A stretch of DNA of 64,000 bases, from assembly GCF_000382125.1 (NCBI RefSeq), contig NZ_KB907551.1, forward strand, positions 62,001-126,000. Reading direction: 5' to 3'. Source of the stretch: Eudoraea adriatica DSM 19308. GTDB lineage: Bacteria; Bacteroidota; Bacteroidia; Flavobacteriales; Flavobacteriaceae. Positions 23,147-32,029 of the stretch are shown here, piece by piece. The stretch's first letter is position 1, and each line of letters opens with the position of its first letter. Position numbers and translations under genes: made by a program. A model generated the notes under the pieces. The model was not told the DNA's origin. It was given only the letters and a program-made list of their open reading frames with translations, and made no database searches.

Positions 23147-23159
23147 ACGTTTAGCGGCA

Positions 23160-23167
23160 CAAAATTA
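23160..23167 (-). promoter_or_regulatory. -7 promoter element TAATTTTG for dusB
   Basis: Perfect TAnnTTTG on the minus strand, 13 bases upstream of the dusB ATG. No good -33 partner was seen. Confidence 0.45.
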
Positions 23168-23193
23168 AAAATAAAGATGGTATTAACAGGAAT

Positions 23194-25605
23194 TTAATCG
23201 TTATCCAGTCGCTGTAGTTCGCTTTTCTTTGTGCCACTATCTGTCTTGCTGAGGCGGTAATTACCCAGGTTATAGGTGAATCCCAAACGTATAAACTGTG
23301 TTTCCGTATTCTCTAAAACGGAATTGTCCTGGTTGGCATAGCGGCTGGTAAATGTGGCATTGGCCCTGTTAAAAAGGTCTTCTGCCAGAAGGGAAACCAC
23401 TGCCCTGTTGTCCCACAAGGATTTGCGTAAACCGGCGTTCAGCACAATGCTTTCAGAGACCTTATAGGAACCACGCAAAAACCCGCTTAAATAGGTCAAA
23501 GAAAGTTCCCCGGTAAAACTACGATCCTCTGAGATTGTAAAAGAGTTATTCAGGTAGCCGTAATAACCCGTCACCCGGTTGGTATAGGTTTCAATGTTGC
23601 TTTCCTCGGCCAGAAAGGTCTCATCTTCATAAAAAAGCGAGTTGTAAAAATAGACCACCCAAAACGGGGTAACAGAAGTAGAAACTGTAAAATCCAGGCC
23701 ATAAGAGGTGCTTTTTTCCACATTCTGATTGATCTGCCTGAGGGTCTGGTTTTCGTTGTCCTGAAAACTTAACCTGCTTATATAACGTCCGTTATCGCGG
23801 TAGTACACGTCTATAAAAAAGGTCTCTTTTAGCGATAGATTCAAATTAAAATTATGGGTGAAATTAGGAACCAGGTTTGGGTTCCCTTCAAAGTAATTGT
23901 TTTCATTGAGAAAATACCGGAACGGGTTTAAGTCTGAATAATTGGGTCGGGTAAGCTTCCTGCTGTAATCAAAAGTAAGGCTGTGATCCGTGCCAAGCTT
24001 TCGGGTAAGGAATACAGACGGAAAAAGTTTAAAGTAATTCTGTGTCTTGGGTTCCGGAAAAGAATCGGAATTAGATTCTACATTGGTTTGTTCAGCCCTC
24101 AGGCCAAGCTTCAGGGACCAGTTTTCCCAATCCTGGGAGAGGCTGGCATAGGCAGCCAAAACATTTTCGCGGTATTCAAAATTATCCGACAAGGCTATAT
24201 CAAAGGGCGGTAAATTGTTATTTACATCAAAATAATCGATCCCGCTTTTAGAATTAATCCAGGAGCCTTTTAGCCCGCTCTCAAAACTACCTGCTTTAAA
24301 AGGGGTGTAATAATCTATTTGCCCTGTGGTAATATTGATGTCCTGCAGGGCGTCCGTGGCAAAGGTAAAATTCCGTATAAAATCCCCTGCGTCGTCAAAG
24401 TAATCACTGGAGCCATCTTGCAGACGGGTTAATTCGTAATAAGTATAGTGGGCATTTGCCTTTACTGTTGCGCCCTCTTTTTTTAATTTACGTTCATAAT
24501 TGAGGTCAAAAGACAGGTTCTGTAAGTCTTCTTCAAGAACGCTGTTGGTTTGCATCGTGGAATCCAGCACTCCTGCACCATTTCGCATTTCTGTATTGAG
24601 CTTATTTGCATATCTTTTATTTGGGGAAAAACTAAGGTTGGATGTAAAATTCAGCAGATCGCGCTCACTGGGTTTATAATCCAGCATCAGATTCACCTGC
24701 TGGTCCTGAGAACGCGTGGTTTGGTCTAATAAGGTAAGCCAGTTGGCAAAAACATCGCCCTGATTATTGATAAAATTAATCTGGTTATCCGCTTCTTTAA
24801 TATCCTTTCTTGGGTTGATCACATAATTTGCAAAAACACCAAATTTGTCGTTTTTAAAATAATGGCTTGTCCCCAGGCTGTATTTGGGATAAAACGCCTG
24901 GGTATATTGCCCCCTTACATTGCCTTTATAGCCCGGTACTATGTTCTCCTTTGTGCGGATATTGAGGATGGCCCCATCTGCAGCCTCATAACTGGCCGGT
25001 GGATTGGGGATTACCTCCACAGAGGAAATCATTTCCCCGGAAAGTCCTTTTAAAAAATCCTGGATCTCGGACGGTGATAATTGTATTTTGCGATCATTGA
25101 GGTAAACCGCTGCTTGCTGCCCCCTGATTTCCAAATTGTTCTGTGCGATTATGACCCCGGGTGCATTGCGAAGAATATCCCAGGTGGTTCCTTCGCCAAT
25201 CACCGTGTTTTCCACATTAAAGACAATCCGGTCTGCTTTTCGTTCTACCGTAGGTTTCCGACCGGTTACGACCACCTCATCCAGCCATTCGCTGTCGGGC
25301 TCTAAGACAAGGGCCCCAATTTGAATGTTTCTTTTTATTTCCAGGGCAACCAGAGTAGACTTGTAGCCAAAGTACTTTGCCTGCAAATAATATACGTCTT
25401 CCGGGATGCCTTTTAAGGTAAAGCGCCCTTCGTCGTCCGCAGATATTCCATTTACCTGCGTATTGTCTGATGCTTTTAATAGTATAACGTTAGCAAATGG
25501 CAGAGGGTTACCCTCGGCATCCCTTACGGAGCCGGTTACCTCAAAGGACTGGCTTGCCAGGACCAGAGGAAATATTGCCAATAAGAACAGTAAGGGGAAT
25601 CTCAC
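23194..25605 (-). CDS. TonB-dependent receptor, outer-membrane beta-barrel family, 803 aa
   Basis: Signal peptide (FPLLFLLAIFPLVLA), then a CarboxypepD-like regulatory domain (GSVRDAEGNPLPFANVILLK) at residues 20-100, a plug domain (LDEVVVTGRKPTVERKADRI, and later GQQAAVYLNDRKIQ and IRTKENIVPGYKG), then a barrel with aromatic-ended strands to the C-terminus. It most resembles the outer membrane beta-barrel group that lacks an adjacent SusD gene, often linked to peptide or metal uptake or to unknown ligands. No SusD partner or regulator is nearby. Monocistronic between dusB and the M28 peptidase. Confidence 0.9.
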   Translation of the reverse strand: MRFPLLFLLAIFPLVLASQSFEVTGSVRDAEGNPLPFANVILLKASDNTQVNGISADDEGRFTLKGIPEDVYYLQAKYFGYKSTLVALEIKRNIQIGALVLEPDSEWLDEVVVTGRKPTVERKADRIVFNVENTVIGEGTTWDILRNAPGVIIAQNNLEIRGQQAAVYLNDRKIQLSPSEIQDFLKGLSGEMISSVEVIPNPPASYEAADGAILNIRTKENIVPGYKGNVRGQYTQAFYPKYSLGTSHYFKNDKFGVFANYVINPRKDIKEADNQINFINNQGDVFANWLTLLDQTTRSQDQQVNLMLDYKPSERDLLNFTSNLSFSPNKRYANKLNTEMRNGAGVLDSTMQTNSVLEEDLQNLSFDLNYERKLKKEGATVKANAHYTYYELTRLQDGSSDYFDDAGDFIRNFTFATDALQDINITTGQIDYYTPFKAGSFESGLKGSWINSKSGIDYFDVNNNLPPFDIALSDNFEYRENVLAAYASLSQDWENWSLKLGLRAEQTNVESNSDSFPEPKTQNYFKLFPSVFLTRKLGTDHSLTFDYSRKLTRPNYSDLNPFRYFLNENNYFEGNPNLVPNFTHNFNLNLSLKETFFIDVYYRDNGRYISRLSFQDNENQTLRQINQNVEKSTSYGLDFTVSTSVTPFWVVYFYNSLFYEDETFLAEESNIETYTNRVTGYYGYLNNSFTISEDRSFTGELSLTYLSGFLRGSYKVSESIVLNAGLRKSLWDNRAVVSLLAEDLFNRANATFTSRYANQDNSVLENTETQFIRLGFTYNLGNYRLSKTDSGTKKSELQRLDND

Positions 25606-25730
25606 AGTTTGGTAGGTTATTCGTCAAAGCTATAAAATTATTTACATTGTTTGCGTTAAATAGAAGTGATTCTTACTAATCGCAACTGTGGGTACCCTGC
25701 GGCATCCGGTATAGCTTTGGTCCTGAAAAT

Positions 25731-26954
25731 TCAGAATATAATGCGTGCTTTGAGGGTTTGATCATTGCGCTTTACGCTAACTGTAGTGCTGTCCCCAGGC
25801 TCAAAAGCAGACAAGGCGCGCATATAGCTCATCATATCCACAACGGTACTGTCGCCAAGCCGAACCACAATATCTCCTTTCTGTAATCCTGCTTTTTGTG
25901 CAGGTTTATCTTCGCTAATGCCATCAATGCGCATCCCTTTGCCATCAAAGAGGTAATCTGGCACTACCCCAAGCGCAACTTTGAATCTCGGCACTTCTTC
26001 GCTCTCGTTCTTGGTTTTTCTGAATGCCAGTTTCTGGTCGTCATCCAGTTCCTTAACCAGATTGAACAGATAGGAACTGATCAGTCGCATCCCCTCGTAA
26101 TTTAACTTCTCCGCATCGTCTGTTGGTTTGTGATAATCTTCATGCTGCCCGGTAAAAAAATGCAGTACCGGGATGTCTTGCAGATAAAAGGAGGTATGGT
26201 CAGACGGGCCTACCCCGGATTCATTAAAAACCAGTTTAAACCCGGGGTTTGAGGTGTTCAATACCTGGGGCCAGATTGGCGAAGTGCCGGTGCCGCTCAC
26301 CGAAAGAGTTTTGTCTTCCCTTAGCCTTCCCACCATGTCCAGGTTTAGCATATAGCTAACCCCGTCCAGGTCCAGGGTTGGGTTTTTGGTAAAAAAGTTA
26401 GACCCCAGCAGTCCCATTTCCTCCCCGGAAAAAGTTATGAATAAATAGTTTTTGGATAGTTCCGTTTCCTTTATTTTCCTCGCCAGATCCAGGAGTACCG
26501 CCACACCGCTGGCATTATCATCTGCGCCATTATGCACCGCCGGTTCTCCTTTGTACAGGGAACCTTCACCCCCTAACCCCAGATGGTCGTAATGGGCCCC
26601 TATCACAACAGTATTTGCAGCTCCATGGTCTATAAAGCCAATGACATTGGTCCCGGTTATTGTGCTGTCGCCACCTTCCTGAAAACGTATTAGCTGATGC
26701 GGGTCTTTCTTTGGCTTAAAAGTAAAGGTCTGGTAATAGGTTCCTGCATTTCCTTTGGGTGTGAGCCCTATACCCAGCATAAGCTCACGAATATAGGCCG
26801 CGGCCCTCAGTTCTTCGTCGGTTCCGGTTTCCCTGCCTTTAAATTCGTCACTCGCCAGGATCTGAACCTCTTGTTCCATGGAGGGTAATTTAGGTTCCTC
26901 CCGTTTACATCCAAGGGCAAGGACAAAAAATACGCCCAGAATTATTTTTTTCAT
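25731..26954 (-). CDS. M28 family metallopeptidase with PDZ domain, lipoprotein, 407 aa
   Basis: Zinc aminopeptidase attached by a lipid: LGVFFVLALGC gives the lipobox Cys16. Zinc ligands and catalytic residues are visible: His121 and Asp123 in GAHYDHLG, Asp145/146 in GADDNASG, Glu178/179 in FSGEEMG, Asp206 in NLDMVGR and His275 in DYHKPTDD. Residues 320-400 form a PDZ domain (GISEDKPAQKAGLQKGDIVV). It probably trims peptides in the periplasm or on the surface. Divergent from the TolB-like gene, with a palindromic pair of -7 elements between them. Confidence 0.93.
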   Translation of the reverse strand: MKKIILGVFFVLALGCKREEPKLPSMEQEVQILASDEFKGRETGTDEELRAAAYIRELMLGIGLTPKGNAGTYYQTFTFKPKKDPHQLIRFQEGGDSTITGTNVIGFIDHGAANTVVIGAHYDHLGLGGEGSLYKGEPAVHNGADDNASGVAVLLDLARKIKETELSKNYLFITFSGEEMGLLGSNFFTKNPTLDLDGVSYMLNLDMVGRLREDKTLSVSGTGTSPIWPQVLNTSNPGFKLVFNESGVGPSDHTSFYLQDIPVLHFFTGQHEDYHKPTDDAEKLNYEGMRLISSYLFNLVKELDDDQKLAFRKTKNESEEVPRFKVALGVVPDYLFDGKGMRIDGISEDKPAQKAGLQKGDIVVRLGDSTVVDMMSYMRALSAFEPGDSTTVSVKRNDQTLKARIIF

Positions 26955-26966
26955 CGGTTTTGCGTC

Positions 26967-26984
26967 TAATTTTGTTCAAAATTA
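26967..26984. promoter_or_regulatory. palindromic pair of divergent -7 elements
   Basis: TAATTTTGTTCAAAATTA contains TAATTTTG on the plus strand (for the TolB-like gene at 26993) and TAATTTTG on the minus strand (for the M28 gene at 26954), facing each other with two bases between. Both match TAnnTTTG exactly and both lie at a sensible distance (18 and 22 bases) from their start codons. Confidence 0.6.
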
Positions 26985-26992
26985 ATCATCCT

Positions 26993-28099
26993 ATGAAAAC
27001 TTTAGTGCCCTTCTTACTTTTATTGCTGTTTTTTGGTTGTAAAACGGATTCCAAAAAATCCCTGCCGGAAAAGGAAAAAGCAACCTCTGTAATGGCAGGA
27101 GCAGATACCCTTATCTATAAAGAGGAAAAGCATTTTAAATCTATTCGCCAGGTTACTTTTGGCGGGGATAATGCGGAGGCGTACTGGAGTTTTGATGACA
27201 CCAAGCTCGTATTTCAGTCTAACAATCCCGGCTGGGGTATGCAGTGCGACCAGATGTTCCTTATGAATTTTGAGGAAAACTTCAGGGATAGCAAACCCCC
27301 TATGATCAGTACCGGAATGGGGCGCACTACCTGTGCCTATTTTCTTCCTGATAACGAGCATATGGTCTATGCCTCGACACATCTGGCCGGCAAAGAATGC
27401 CCCGAAGTGCCCTTGCGCAAAAACGGGAAATACGTTTGGCCGGTATATGATTCCTTCGACATTTTTGTGGCAGATCTGAATGGGAATATCGTTACGCAAC
27501 TTACCAATGAGCCCGGTTATGATGCGGAAGCTACGGTTTCTCCAAAGGGAGATAAAATAGTGTTTACCTCTACCCGAAGCGGGGACCTGGAATTGTATAC
27601 CATGAATTTAGATGGCACAGAAGTAACCCGGATAACCGATGCGCTGGGGTATGACGGCGGGGCCTTTTTCTCTCCGGATGGCACGAAGATTATTTTCAGG
27701 GCTTCAAGGCCAAAAACGGAAGAAGCAATAAATGAGTATAAAGAACTGCTTGCCCAGGGGCTGGTACAGCCTACAGAAATGGAGCTTTTTATTTGCAATG
27801 CGGACGGCAGTGATTTAAAGCAACTGACGTTTCTCGGCAATGCCAACTGGAGCCCCTTCTTTCATCCTTCGGGGGAAAAAATTCTGTTTTCAAGTAATTT
27901 TGAGGCAGAAAAGGGCTTCCCTTTTAACCTCTATTTAATTGATACAGATGGGAAGAATCTGGAGCGGGTTACCCATGGAAAAACCTTTGATGCTTTCCCG
28001 GTATTTTCCAATAATGGCAAATTCCTGGCATTTTCCAGTAACCGCAATAATGGCGGAACCCGTGATACTAATTTGTTTATTGCCGAGTGGCAGGATTAA
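26993..28099 (+). CDS. TolB-like beta-propeller lipoprotein, 368 aa
   Basis: MKTLVPFLLLLLFFGC is a lipoprotein signal. The body is a WD40-like/TolB propeller: repeated FSPDGTKIIFRASR, VSPKGDKIVFTSTRSGD, HPSGEKILFSSNF and FSNNGKFLAFSSNRN blades with the following strand LYTMNLDGTEVTRIT. These proteins bind peptides or partners in the periplasm; this one is not part of a tol-pal operon. Start ATG at 26993 is chosen over an upstream TTG because it begins the signal peptide. It ends 15 bases before the lepA promoter region, so readthrough into lepA is possible. Confidence 0.88.
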   Translation: MKTLVPFLLLLLFFGCKTDSKKSLPEKEKATSVMAGADTLIYKEEKHFKSIRQVTFGGDNAEAYWSFDDTKLVFQSNNPGWGMQCDQMFLMNFEENFRDSKPPMISTGMGRTTCAYFLPDNEHMVYASTHLAGKECPEVPLRKNGKYVWPVYDSFDIFVADLNGNIVTQLTNEPGYDAEATVSPKGDKIVFTSTRSGDLELYTMNLDGTEVTRITDALGYDGGAFFSPDGTKIIFRASRPKTEEAINEYKELLAQGLVQPTEMELFICNADGSDLKQLTFLGNANWSPFFHPSGEKILFSSNFEAEKGFPFNLYLIDTDGKNLERVTHGKTFDAFPVFSNNGKFLAFSSNRNNGGTRDTNLFIAEWQD

Positions 28100-28113
28100 G
28101 AAGGAGAAAACCG

Positions 28114-28121
28114 TATCTTTG
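28114..28121 (+). promoter_or_regulatory. -7 promoter element TATCTTTG upstream of lepA
   Basis: Perfect TAnnTTTG 30 bases before the lepA ATG, with the common flavobacterial follow-on GCAGCC. No clear -33 TTG at the usual spacing. Confidence 0.5.
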
Positions 28122-28151
28122 CAGCCAATTTGAAATAGCCAGAGTAAGAAA

Positions 28152-29948
28152 ATGAAGCATATTCGTAATTTCTGTATTATCGCACACATAGACCATGGCA
28201 AGAGTACTTTGGCAGACAGGCTGTTGGATTTTACCGGTTCGGTAACAGATCGGGAAAAGAAAGAACAGCTGCTGGATAATATGGATCTGGAGCGCGAGCG
28301 GGGGATTACTATTAAGAGTCACGCCATTCAGATGGAATACGAACACGAAGGGGAGTCATATGTTCTTAATTTAATAGACACTCCCGGCCATGTAGATTTT
28401 TCCTATGAAGTGTCTCGATCCATTGCCGCATGCGAAGGTGCGCTTCTTGTAGTGGATGCGGCTCAGAGCATACAGGCGCAAACCATTTCTAACCTTTACC
28501 TTGCCCTGGAAAATGACCTGGAAATTATTCCGGTTTTGAATAAGGTTGATTTGCCGAGTGCCAGCCCCGAAGAAGTAACGGATGATATTGTGGACTTGTT
28601 GGGTTGCAAACCCGAAGAGGTGATCCCTGCCAGCGCCAAAACAGGTATTGGGATTAAAGATATTCTTACTGCCATTATTGATCGTATTCCTGCACCGGGC
28701 GGGAATGTTGATGAGCCCTTACAGGCTTTGGTGTTCGATTCTGTATATAATCCTTTCAGGGGGGTTGAGACCTATTTCAGGGTAATAAACGGGGAAATTA
28801 AAAAAGGTCAGAAAATTAAATTCGTAGCTACCGGGAAGACGTATTTTGCAGATGAAGTAGGGACCCTGAAACTAACGCAGGTGCCTAAGCCCGTTATTAA
28901 AGCAGGCGATGTAGGCTACCTCATTACAGGGATAAAGGATGCAAGGGAAGTAAAAGTTGGGGATACTATTACCGATGCCGCCAATCCAACCAAAAACGCC
29001 ATTGCCGGTTTTGAAGATGTAAAACCCATGGTTTTTGCAGGTATTTACCCCGTAGATACCGAGGATTTTGAAGAACTGCGTTCTTCTATGGAAAAGTTGC
29101 AACTCAATGATGCGTCATTGGTTTTTACTCCGGAAAGCAGTGCGGCTCTTGGTTTTGGCTTTCGTTGCGGTTTCCTGGGGATGCTCCATATGGAGATCAT
29201 TCAGGAGCGGTTGGAGCGCGAATTTGACATGACAGTCATCACTACCGTTCCCAACGTTAGTTACCATGCCTTCACTACAAAAAATCCGGATACACCGCTG
29301 ATTGTCAATAACCCAAGTGACCTTCCGGATCCTTCTACCATAGCCAGGGTTGAAGAACCATATATAAAAGCCACGATAATTACCAAAGCAGATTTTGTAG
29401 GAAACGTTATGTCGCTTTGCATAGAAAAGAGAGGGCAGATTACCAACCAGACCTATCTTACCACCGAGCGGGTTGAGCTGAATTTCGACATGCCCCTGGC
29501 AGAAATTGTATTTGATTTTTACGACAAGCTTAAAACCGTTTCCAAGGGTTATGCCTCCTTTGATTATACTCCAATTGGAATGCGGGTTTCTAAACTGGTG
29601 CGCGTAGATATTTTACTGAATGCACAACCCGTTGATGCGCTGTCTGCTCTTGTACATTTTGATAACGCCCATTATATAGGCAAAAGAATGTGTGAGAAGT
29701 TAAAGGAATTAATTCCAAGGCAACAGTTTGACATTCCGATACAAGCTGCCATCGGAGCAAAAATTATTTCGCGTGAAACCATAAAAGCCTTGCGTAAGGA
29801 TGTAACTGCGAAATGCTACGGGGGAGATATTTCAAGAAAAAGAAAACTCCTGGAAAAGCAGAAAAAAGGGAAAAAGAGAATGCGGCAGGTGGGCAATGTA
29901 GAGATACCGCAACAGGCATTTATGGCCGTTCTTAAACTGAATGATTAG
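28152..29948 (+). CDS. lepA: elongation factor 4 (LepA)
   Basis: Ribosomal GTPase that back-translocates or rescues stalled ribosomes. G1 is [16 protein letters not shown]2 lies around [10 protein letters not shown]3 is DTPGHVDF, G4 is NKVD and G5 is ASAKTG; the LepA-specific C-terminal domain ends [20 protein letters not shown] and so on. 598 residues is the normal length and the start is MKHIRNFC. Nothing unusual. Confidence 0.97.
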   Translation: MKHIRNFCIIAHIDHGKSTLADRLLDFTGSVTDREKKEQLLDNMDLERERGITIKSHAIQMEYEHEGESYVLNLIDTPGHVDFSYEVSRSIAACEGALLVVDAAQSIQAQTISNLYLALENDLEIIPVLNKVDLPSASPEEVTDDIVDLLGCKPEEVIPASAKTGIGIKDILTAIIDRIPAPGGNVDEPLQALVFDSVYNPFRGVETYFRVINGEIKKGQKIKFVATGKTYFADEVGTLKLTQVPKPVIKAGDVGYLITGIKDAREVKVGDTITDAANPTKNAIAGFEDVKPMVFAGIYPVDTEDFEELRSSMEKLQLNDASLVFTPESSAALGFGFRCGFLGMLHMEIIQERLEREFDMTVITTVPNVSYHAFTTKNPDTPLIVNNPSDLPDPSTIARVEEPYIKATIITKADFVGNVMSLCIEKRGQITNQTYLTTERVELNFDMPLAEIVFDFYDKLKTVSKGYASFDYTPIGMRVSKLVRVDILLNAQPVDALSALVHFDNAHYIGKRMCEKLKELIPRQQFDIPIQAAIGAKIISRETIKALRKDVTAKCYGGDISRKRKLLEKQKKGKKRMRQVGNVEIPQQAFMAVLKLND

Positions 29949-30034
29949 ACTTCTTTTTTTACTTACATATTTTGTAGGGAAATACAATATTTCTCTCTTT
30001 TGCCGGTTATACTTATCCTTAAATTTCCCTATTA

Positions 30035-30283
30035 ATGACTACATATATTGCCGAATTCAGAGCGGTGCACAAGCTAATACAGGTTATACAGCATTCGGTT
30101 TTTACCTGGCAACAGGAAGGTGGTGAAATAGATCCCGATCTGTTTCAGGGTAAAATAAAAAGAGAATCCGCACTGCATTTCTATAAATTATATGCAGGAG
30201 ACAGCTATGAGGTTACCATAGAAGATATTTCCGTGGAAATCACCAAAACGGACCTTTCAATGGCTGATAGTTTTACTATATAA
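30035..30283 (+). CDS. small hypothetical protein, 82 aa
   Basis: Unrecognised small soluble protein starting MTTYIAEFRAVHKLIQ, with mixed polar composition and no signal peptide or membrane helix. It lies alone between lepA and the glycoside hydrolase gene. An overlapping alternative (29941-30126) in another frame is less convincing. Support is only an open frame of good composition. Confidence 0.4.
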   Translation: MTTYIAEFRAVHKLIQVIQHSVFTWQQEGGEIDPDLFQGKIKRESALHFYKLYAGDSYEVTIEDISVEITKTDLSMADSFTI

Positions 30284-30371
30284 GTCTCTTTTAACCAGCT
30301 TGCCGGGCCAATTAAATGCTTTCTCGGGTTTTCTTTTTAATTTAACTGCTCAATTAGAACGGTCTTGAATT

Positions 30372-32015
30372 ATGAAAAATACCCTGCTTTCTATTTATTG
30401 CGTCTTTCTGCCAATAGCGCTATTTTCTCAGGGGCCTACCCTAACCACAGAGCAATGGGCTACTCTTGAAATTACCCTTATCAGCAATTCTGAATATGAA
30501 AATCCCTATACCGATGTTGAGGTTTGGGCCAGTTTTACCAATCAAAAGGCCGATACCATAAAAAGGCCTGCTTTCTGGGACGGTGATAATATCTGGAAAA
30601 TAAGATTTACTTCCCCGGATTCCACGAGCACCTGGAGCTGGCTGTCCTATGCCTCCAACAAGGAAGACAATGGGCTCCATGGAATAACAGGTTCTGCGTC
30701 CTCAAAGCCCTACAGCGGGGATAATCAATTACTTGCAAACGGATTGCTAAAAATGGCGGCAGGTAACCGCAATGTTATTCAGCAATCGGGAAAATCTTTT
30801 CTTTTGGTAGGAGATACGCCATGGGCAATACCTTTTCGCGCAACCGTGGAGCAGGTGTCAAAGTATGCGCAGGATAGACAAAAAAAGGGGTTTAATGCAG
30901 CGCTTTTAATGAGTTTGCAACCAGACATGGGTGCAACCGGGCCAGACGCCAGGAATACCAAATTGGGATTCAAAAGGGCATTTGAAGATTTATCAAATGG
31001 GCATATCAATACTATGAATCCTTCTTATTTTCAAACCTTAGACCAGATTATTGACGAATTGCTGAAACATGAGATTGTTCCCGTATATCAGCCTGTATTC
31101 CATGGTTTTGGGTGGAAAGGCCTGAAGGTGTTGGGAAATACCATTGTACCCGAAGAATATGTGCGCTATTGCAAATATCTCCTGGCGAGATATGGCAGTA
31201 AACCTGCAATCTGGCTTATCGCCGGGGACCATGATGGCAATGATCCGGGCGTAAAAGAAAGTGGTGAAATGCTGGAAGCCTGGGACAGTTATGCACAACC
31301 CACCGGCCTGCATTACAATCCCTGCGATGACTATGTCGCTGAATGGGCAGTAAATGATCCATCCAAACATTGCATGCACTATAACAAAACACATCAGGAC
31401 AAAGCGTGGTTGGATTTTCAATGGGCCCAAACCGGCCATGATGGCGCTCATATCTATCATAAAGTGGAAAAAATGTATGATAATATCCCTACTAAGGGTG
31501 TGGCAAATGGTGAACCAACCTATGAAGGCATGAATGACGGTAAAAATGGATTAGGCTGGTGGCAGGGAGAAGAGGCCTGGATGCAATTAATGCATGGGGG
31601 TACGATGGGTATTGTTTATGGGGCGGCCAGTCTTTGGCAATGGAAAATAACTGCTGACGAGGAAGGCTGGACTGCCTGGTCATCACAACCAAAATCCTGG
31701 GAAGAAGCCATGGAAATGGAAGGCTCTGTATATGCCGGCATGCCGGGTAAAATTTTATCGGATATAGACATGACCAACATAGAAAGGAGATGGGATTTGG
31801 CCGATGGAAATCCTTTGCTGGCAAAACCGGGATCTTTGTATATTTCATTTTTAAAGGATGGGGGCTCCATAGAGATCAAAACCTTGCCGGCAGGGCTGGA
31901 CTATAAATGGATAAACCCAAAAAATGGTGTGGTAGCGGCAAGTGGCACCACAAAGAAAGTCAGGTTCACTGCGCCGGATTCCAATCCATGGGTCTTGCTA
32001 ATAGGCAGGTTTTGA
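30372..32015 (+). CDS. DUF5060/DUF4038 glycoside hydrolase (apiosidase-like), 547 aa
   Basis: Secreted enzyme with signal peptide (TLLSIYCVFLPIALFSQ). Residues 20-110 are a DUF5060-like beta domain (EVWASFTNQ, FWDGDNIWKIRF); 120-450 are a DUF4038 (beta/alpha)8 barrel (FLLVGDTPWA, then RQKKGFNAALL), with acid candidates Asp in IAGDHDGND and Glu in VANGEPTYEG; and the last 80 residues are the collagen-binding-like domain seen in this family (LPAGLDYKWINPKNG). The family includes GH140 apiosidases and relatives. It may act on pectic or algal side chains. Monocistronic, so the substrate is not indicated by neighbours. Confidence 0.88.
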   Translation: MKNTLLSIYCVFLPIALFSQGPTLTTEQWATLEITLISNSEYENPYTDVEVWASFTNQKADTIKRPAFWDGDNIWKIRFTSPDSTSTWSWLSYASNKEDNGLHGITGSASSKPYSGDNQLLANGLLKMAAGNRNVIQQSGKSFLLVGDTPWAIPFRATVEQVSKYAQDRQKKGFNAALLMSLQPDMGATGPDARNTKLGFKRAFEDLSNGHINTMNPSYFQTLDQIIDELLKHEIVPVYQPVFHGFGWKGLKVLGNTIVPEEYVRYCKYLLARYGSKPAIWLIAGDHDGNDPGVKESGEMLEAWDSYAQPTGLHYNPCDDYVAEWAVNDPSKHCMHYNKTHQDKAWLDFQWAQTGHDGAHIYHKVEKMYDNIPTKGVANGEPTYEGMNDGKNGLGWWQGEEAWMQLMHGGTMGIVYGAASLWQWKITADEEGWTAWSSQPKSWEEAMEMEGSVYAGMPGKILSDIDMTNIERRWDLADGNPLLAKPGSLYISFLKDGGSIEIKTLPAGLDYKWINPKNGVVAASGTTKKVRFTAPDSNPWVLLIGRF

Positions 32016-32029
32016 TTTGGCAGTCTGCT

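Noticed and set aside
29941-30126. 61-aa frame overlapping the 82-aa small gene after lepA
   Set aside because: Starts inside the lepA stop region, is rich in Phe, Cys and Tyr, and overlaps a better frame.
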